Assembly: GCA_009781635.1 (NCBI GenBank)
Contig: WQXU01000020.1
Span: 1-48,140 of the forward strand
Source: Treponema sp.
GTDB lineage: Bacteria > Spirochaetota > Spirochaetia > Treponematales > Breznakiellaceae
Direction of reading: 5' to 3'
DNA: 48,140 nucleotides
Positions 44,316 to 48,140 of this stretch are shown piece by piece (position 1 is the stretch's first letter; the number at the start of each line of letters is the position of its first letter). The notes under the pieces were generated by a model that worked only from the letters and a program-made list of their open reading frames with translations, ran no database searches and had not been told where the DNA came from. A program made the translations under genes and the position numbers.

Positions 44316-45292
44316 TATGACTCTATTTCTGCCAGGGTTGGAGGCTCCACTCCGTTTTTTGTGCAGACAATACCGGAAGCTTTGCTCGCAAATAAAAGCG
44401 CATTGTATAATTCTTCTTCGCTTAAACCGGCAATGCCGTCATGCGACAATTTGCCGCGCTGTTCCAGCCAGACAAGGAAGGCTCCCTGGAAGGTATCGCC
44501 CGCTCCTACAGTGTCGGTAAAATTTTTAACAAGCAATGCAGGAGCCTGCACTCTTGTTATGTTTCCATTATCCCGCCGCAGCAGAGCTATAGCTCCATCA
44601 GAGCCAAGAGTTACAATTGCAAGACGAGTGCCAAGTTCCAGCGTTTTTCTCAACGCCTCTTCCGGCTCTATGCCGGGAAAGATATATTCAAAATCTTCGC
44701 TTGAAATTTTTGCGATGGTACAGACGCCTGCCAATCTCTTGAATCTTTTCATGTAGGCATCGCGGTCTTTTATAATGAACGGGCGGATATTGGGATCAAA
44801 AGCGATAACCTTATTGGCGGCAGCTTCTTTTAATACAAGTGTTTCTATTGATGTTGCAATCGGCTCCATCGCCATGGAAATAGATCCGAATGAAATACAT
44901 TTAACACAAGAAGGATCAGCTGTCTTGTAACAGGCTTGCAGCTCATCAATTGAAAGCAGGCGATCTGCTGTTCCTTCATCATAGAATGCATATTCAGGCT
45001 GTTTGCCTTTTTCCGTTTTTATAAATGCCAGAACAGGATTTTGCTCACAGCGAAGAAGGAGATCAGATCTTACATTATTTTCACGCAGTCTTTGCACCTG
45101 CAGATTGCCGAAAAAGTTTTTCGATATTCTTCCAATGAATGCAACCTGCGCGCCCAGCCTTCCTATTGCAATGGATGTATTGTATGAACACCCTCCGGGA
45201 AAGGGAAAAAATACTTCGTTAAGATTATCAACCGGCTCGCTTAATGTTTTGTGAAACATATCAATTACAGCTTCGCCGATGCACAGAATCAT
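44306..45292 (-). CDS. PfkB-family sugar kinase, fructokinase-like
   Basis: ATP-dependent kinase of 328 residues. GGCSYNTSIAIGRLGAQVAFIGRI (here in two parts: GGCSYNTSIAIGRLG, then VAFIGRI) is the substrate-binding start of the PfkB family, and DTVGAGDTFQGAFLVW (about 266-281) holds the catalytic Asp and anion hole. The pattern is closest to fructokinases, though ribose or 2-keto-3-deoxygluconate kinases are related. It starts 4 bases after ilvN and precedes leuA by 25, so it rides in the amino-acid cluster without an obvious metabolic tie. Confidence 0.82.
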   Translation of the reverse strand: MILCIGEAVIDMFHKTLSEPVDNLNEVFFPFPGGCSYNTSIAIGRLGAQVAFIGRISKNFFGNLQVQRLRENNVRSDLLLRCEQNPVLAFIKTEKGKQPEYAFYDEGTADRLLSIDELQACYKTADPSCVKCISFGSISMAMEPIATSIETLVLKEAAANKVIAFDPNIRPFIIKDRDAYMKRFKRLAGVCTIAKISSEDFEYIFPGIEPEEALRKTLELGTRLAIVTLGSDGAIALLRRDNGNITRVQAPALLVKNFTDTVGAGDTFQGAFLVWLEQRGKLSHDGIAGLSEEELYNALLFASKASGIVCTKNGVEPPTLAEIESYSQ

Positions 45293-45296
45293 CGTC

Positions 45297-45821
45297 TTAC
45301 ACTGTTTCTTTTAAAGATAAAACGCTTGCGCCGCGTTCAAGGGCAACCATTCCTGTACGCGCAAGTTCAAGGATGCCGTAGGGCCGCAGAAGCAGTAAAA
45401 ACCCGTTTAATTTTTCCATGTTGCCCGTAGCTTCAACTGTAATTGTTGTCTGGGAAACATCGACAACGCGGGCGCGGAAGATCCCCGCAATTTCAAGCAC
45501 TGCAGGGCGGTTTGTCTCATCCGCTGCGATTTTAACAAGCATAATCTCGCGGCGCAGACAGGAAGAACTGTCCAATCCGCGCACCGATATTACATCAACA
45601 AGTTTTTCAAGCTGCTTAATAATCTGTTCAAGTATCCGCTCTTCGCCTGTAACGGCAATTGTCATTCTGGAAATTGAAGCGTCTTCTGTCTCGCCGACTG
45701 TAAGGCTATCGATATTAAACCCGCGCCGGCTGAAAAGACCGGAAACCCTGCTAAGCGTACCAGCCCTGTTTTCTACAAGCACTGCGACAACATGCTGTTT
45801 TATTAACCCTTTTTTGGCCAT
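45297..45821 (-). CDS. ilvN: acetolactate synthase, small regulatory subunit
   Basis: Regulatory partner of IlvB, 174 residues, which gives valine feedback inhibition. An N-terminal ACT domain (about 8-80) begins HVVAVLVENRAGTLSRVSGLFSRRG with the family's NRAGTL turn; the C-terminal part (about 85-165) is the second conserved domain. The ATG is preceded by GCAGGGAA. It lies 7 bases after the DUF4398-like lipoprotein gene, with which it is likely cotranscribed. Confidence 0.9.
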   Translation of the reverse strand: MAKKGLIKQHVVAVLVENRAGTLSRVSGLFSRRGFNIDSLTVGETEDASISRMTIAVTGEERILEQIIKQLEKLVDVISVRGLDSSSCLRREIMLVKIAADETNRPAVLEIAGIFRARVVDVSQTTITVEATGNMEKLNGFLLLLRPYGILELARTGMVALERGASVLSLKETV

Positions 45822-45828
45822 TTCCCTG

Positions 45829-46395
45829 CTATTTTTTCCTGACAGTAACCGCAGATGCGATTGTCTGGTTTATATCCGTGAGTTCCGAGCGCACGACCCT
45901 TGCCCTGTCCAAAGCCTGCTGATACCTGCCCATTGCCTGATCAACTTCCGCCTGGTCGGCAGTATCATATGCGTCTACAATCGCCTTATCCAGCGAATCA
46001 TAATCAAGATCCAACTGTGAGTAACGGGCGCCGTTTATATTGATGCTTGTTTCTTCAATTTCTGTTTTTAAGGTTGATATAAGTGAGTCTGATTCACTGC
46101 CTGCCCTTTGAAGGCCAGCCCTGCCGTCAGCTATTGCCCTTTCTGCCGCTGCAATTGCATCCGCCGCATGAGCCCTGGCTGCATCATATCTTTTGGAATC
46201 GGCTTCCGCCTGCATGCGTCTTAGGGAATCTCTGGCGCGAGCCAAAGTGCCGCCTGCATATTCAACAGCATTGGCATCATTTTCGGCCCTGAAAACCGCT
46301 TCTCTGGCATTTTCCATCTCGGCTATGGGAGGCTTCTCGCACCCAATTATAAGAATTGATACAACAATAAAAATATAGAATAGGTTTATTTTCAT
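45829..46395 (-). CDS. DUF4398-like helical lipoprotein
   Basis: Lipoprotein of 188 residues, function unknown. The ATG at 46395 has AAGGAG 6 bases upstream and opens a signal peptide ending in IIGC (Cys19); the frame continues to 46569 without coding sense. The mature part is alanine-rich and helical, with ARARDSLRRMQAEADSKRY and AIAAAERAIADGRAGLQRA, matching the DUF4398 pattern seen in spirochaete and proteobacterial envelope lipoproteins. It could be a periplasmic coiled coil or TPR-like scaffold. It precedes ilvN by 7 bases. Confidence 0.72.
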   Translation of the reverse strand: MKINLFYIFIVVSILIIGCEKPPIAEMENAREAVFRAENDANAVEYAGGTLARARDSLRRMQAEADSKRYDAARAHAADAIAAAERAIADGRAGLQRAGSESDSLISTLKTEIEETSININGARYSQLDLDYDSLDKAIVDAYDTADQAEVDQAMGRYQQALDRARVVRSELTDINQTIASAVTVRKK

Positions 46396-46455
46396 ATTAT
46401 ACTCCTTGGCAAGGCTCCTTTTATTAATTCTAGTATATTTATGCTTTTTTTTCCA

Positions 46456-46491
46456 GTATTCCGGGAAGGAATTACACCGTATTCCGGAAGG
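46456..46491. repeat. direct repeat upstream of the DUF4398-like gene
   Basis: GTATTCCGGGAAGG at 46456 and GTATTCCGGAAGG at 46479 are near-identical, 23 bases apart. They lie 60 to 95 bases before the lipoprotein start, in a place for a regulator. TTCCGGAA within the second copy is palindromic. Confidence 0.4.
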
Positions 46492-46556
46492 CAGGTAAAA
46501 CGAATATATATGACCAGAAACCCAGGAAATGCCTTTTATTGGAAGCTGCCTGTAAA

Positions 46557-46585
46557 TTGAAGTTTCCAAATTACTATATTACAAT
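46557..46585 (+). promoter_or_regulatory. promoter of the membrane-protein gene at 46594
   Basis: TTGAAG at 46557-46562 and TACAAT at 46580-46585 are 17 bases apart and end 8 bases before the ATG. No Shine-Dalgarno sequence lies between, so the message may start at or next to the start codon. Confidence 0.5.
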
Positions 46586-46593
46586 AATTATGG

Positions 46594-47196
46594 ATGAAAA
46601 ACAAAGATTTAAAAGCGTCTCTTGTAGTGATTTTAGTTATTTTCTTTATTCCGATAAGCGGCGGTATAATAAGCATTTTTCTGAAATTCTCAGATTTTAT
46701 CGGAAATACTGCCTTTGGCAGAGGTTTACATAGTTTTTTATCACCTGTTTATAAATTATTCGGAAATGATTTATTTGCTGATATTTTATACGGAATAATG
46801 ACTTTTATCGGAATTGTGATTATTATAGCAATCCCTATTGCATTCATTATTTTCATAGTATTGGCATTAAAAACACTCAATAGTTTATTTGGCATAAAAG
46901 GAGGAACACCAAAAGAAATTTATAACAGCATTATAGAAAATGATATATCAAAAGCAGCAGACAAAATAATGTTTTATCAAAATAACGCAAAAGACATGGA
47001 TATTGCCGGGCAGCTAAAAATTGAACATAAAAAAATAAACAAGACAAAATTTTTCTTTCTGCCGATTGGACTTAACAAAGATCCATGGGCCTTTTTTAAC
47101 ATACCTAAAGACATGGAAATAAAAGAAGAAAACAATGAGATAATAATTTACTATAAAAATTTTGTTTACAACGTAAATAAGGGAAAATATATTTAG
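46594..47196 (+). CDS. membrane protein, unknown function
   Basis: A 200-residue protein that I do not recognise. Two hydrophobic segments (about 8-30 and 62-92) are followed by a Lys/Asn-rich soluble tail of about 105 residues ending in NVNKGKYI. Its A+T content and Lys/Asn/Ile use are higher than in neighbours, a sign of recent acquisition. The ATG has no ribosome site. It ends in a strong terminator shared with the facing Rpn fragment. Confidence 0.6.
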   Translation: MKNKDLKASLVVILVIFFIPISGGIISIFLKFSDFIGNTAFGRGLHSFLSPVYKLFGNDLFADILYGIMTFIGIVIIIAIPIAFIIFIVLALKTLNSLFGIKGGTPKEIYNSIIENDISKAADKIMFYQNNAKDMDIAGQLKIEHKKINKTKFFFLPIGLNKDPWAFFNIPKDMEIKEENNEIIIYYKNFVYNVNKGKYI

Positions 47197-47235
47197 GCTG
47201 TCCTGTGGAATAAATCCCGGACAGCCCTTTTTTTT
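47196..47235 (+). terminator. intrinsic terminator, possibly bidirectional
   Basis: GGCTGTCC and GGACAGCC form a perfect 8-bp stem around a 15-base loop, followed by eight T on the plus strand. On the minus strand it lies just after the Rpn fragment's stop, though the T-run there is weak. Confidence 0.88.
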
Positions 47236-47237
47236 AC

Positions 47238-47429
47238 TTACGTCGAATTAGTATCAGAGCTTTCTGCCTGCGTTAGACGATTTTTAATTTCTTCCACAGA
47301 GAGCCCCTGAGCCATTAATTCAAAGACTTCTTCTCTGCCCTCGGCTTTGCCTTCTTCACGGCCATCTTCCCGGCCTTCTTTATATCGAATGGCTCCAAGC
47401 CTCTCAACACTTATTTCTTCAAACAGCAT
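47238..47429 (-). pseudogene. duplicated 3' fragment of an Rpn-family gene
   Basis: A 63-residue frame that repeats the C-terminal part of the gene next to it: EEISVERLGAIRYKEGREDG is identical, then the AEGK run is shorter, then VFEL and IKNRLTQAESS. DNA homology begins before the ATG, at 47441, where it reads GAGGTAATAAAT as in the full gene, so this is a truncated copy and not a separate small gene. Its frame stays open, so it could be translated, but no ribosome site is seen. Confidence 0.7.
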
Positions 47430-47692
47430 ATTTATTACCTCATCTATTCCGATTTCATACCAGAGCTTTCTGCCTGCGTTAGACGATTTTTAATTTCTTC
47501 AATCTCATCTTTTGATAATCTTTGTGAAAGTAATTCAAAGACCTCTTCTCTGCCCTCAGCTTTGCCTTCAACCTTGCCCTCAGCTTTGCCTTCAGCTCTG
47601 CCTTCTTCTATGCCGTCTTCCCGGCCTTCTTTATATCGAATGGCTCCCAGTCTTTCAACACTTATTTCTTCAAACAACATATTTATTACCTC
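47255..47692 (-). repeat. tandem copies of the Rpn 3' end
   Basis: Two direct copies, 47255-47441 (187 bp) and 47461-47692 (232 bp), share their ends and differ by 45 bases, mainly three 12-base AEGK-coding units plus 9 bases near the end. The arrangement suggests duplication followed by slippage. Confidence 0.85.
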
Positions 47693-48140
47693 CGAACCGT
47701 GTATTCTAAGAAAATCACCTAGAATGCCATTTTCTATGCAGTATTTTATCGCGGCTTTCATAGATTCATCAAGCGATAATTCCTTATTATACTCCCATAT
47801 CATGGATATGAATACGCTGTAACTGTCCAGCGTCTTACTTTTTGCCAGTATCTGCGTATTACAGCCGTGGTTTATGTTGTATACATGCACCACAAGTTCA
47901 AGAGGAAGGCCGCTGCCTTTTATCAACTTTAAGTCTTCAATATCCTTAAAAGCGGCGGATAGCTTTAACTGATTATATTCAGGATAAGGCTCCTTGCCGT
48001 TATATAAAACGATAAACTCCGGTGTGGGGATTTTTACAAGTTTTCTCTGATATAAATTATCCTGCTCAAGAATTTTTTCGTAAACACGCCCAATATACAT
48101 CAGCAGCCTGACCGGGACATTGTTGTTTATGGAGCTTTGG
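47444..48140 (-). CDS. Rpn-family PD-(D/E)XK nuclease/transposase-like protein (5' end beyond the window)
   Basis: C-terminal part of a recombination-promoting nuclease (Rpn/PDDEXK_2) protein. An ATG at 48100 exists, but the frame stays open to the window edge and reads SSINNNVPVRLL before it, typical of the family, so the gene begins outside. IPTPEFIVLYNG is the usual segment just after the nuclease core, and the C-terminus has RYKEGREDG followed by AEGK repeats and the EEIKNRL end. Rpn proteins resemble transposases and promote DNA rearrangement; the nuclease residues themselves lie outside this window in part. Confidence 0.85.
   Translation of the reverse strand, partial: QSSINNNVPVRLLMYIGRVYEKILEQDNLYQRKLVKIPTPEFIVLYNGKEPYPEYNQLKLSAAFKDIEDLKLIKGSGLPLELVVHVYNINHGCNTQILAKSKTLDSYSVFISMIWEYNKELSLDESMKAAIKYCIENGILGDFLRIHGSEVINMLFEEISVERLGAIRYKEGREDGIEEGRAEGKAEGKVEGKAEGREEVFELLSQRLSKDEIEEIKNRLTQAESSGMKSE

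Noticed and set aside
45418-46020. 200-residue plus-strand frame opposite ilvN and the lipoprotein gene
   Set aside because: Antisense to two supported genes, with Ser/Thr/Ile-rich low-complexity translation and no start signal.
46590-46733. Alternative frame starting at the ATG at 46590
   Set aside because: It overlaps the membrane-protein gene in another frame, gives no hydrophobic pattern and stops early; the longer frame has helices and a terminator after it.

Overview
The window looks like a chromosomal segment of a spirochaete, most likely a Treponema-like gut or host-associated species. The grounds are the many lipoproteins with loose Ser/Ala/Gly-rich lipoboxes, a PnrA/TmpC-type nucleoside uptake operon, a type II isoleucyl-tRNA synthetase, several outer-membrane barrel proteins, Rpn-type nuclease genes with AEGK repeats, and G/C-rich dispersed repeats in a background of medium G+C. 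This placement is inference; no rRNA or tRNA gene was seen.

Layout. 1-735: end of an unknown gene, a HigA-like antitoxin and a repeat-bearing spacer. 736-6952 (minus): two large repeat lipoproteins in one operon. 7069-11233 (minus): a lipoprotein of unknown role and an ileS gene that carries two in-frame low-complexity insertions and a frameshift. 11326-16810 (minus): a nucleoside ABC importer (BMP lipoprotein, ATPase, two permeases) with uridine phosphorylase, a complete uptake-and-cleavage unit. 17063-20202 (plus): a TPP riboswitch with terminator, then a thiamine-binding-like protein and ThiX-ThiY-ThiZ-type importer genes. 20210-23463 (minus): a peptide-type importer in which OppC and OppD are fused and no binding protein is present. 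23528-27517 (plus): UxuB, a small secreted protein, an NrnA-like phosphoesterase and a divergent sigma-factor-like protein. 27591-28619 (minus): aldose 1-epimerase. 28652-35855 (minus): GntR regulator, SPFH protein, LolD-like ATPase, two FtsX-type permeases, a LolA-like periplasmic protein and an outer-membrane barrel, a set that could span the whole envelope. 35950-37230: serS (minus). 37322-38002: a ThuA-like protein (plus). 38014-45821: branched-chain amino-acid genes (ilvB, cimA, leuA, ilvN, all minus) interrupted by a porin-like gene (plus) and a PfkB sugar kinase. 45829-48140: a DUF4398-like lipoprotein, a two-helix membrane protein, and an Rpn-family gene cut by the window edge, followed by a duplicated copy of its 3' end.

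The best candidate for an undescribed system is the GntR-SPFH-ABC-LolA-like-barrel operon, whose promoter carries the probable operator inside its spacer and appears to start transcription at the start codon. A second theme is that five genes (GntR, galM, leuA, serS, and the membrane protein at 46594) lack a Shine-Dalgarno sequence but have a -10-like box 6 to 8 bases before the ATG, suggesting leaderless transcripts beside normal AGGAGG-led genes.
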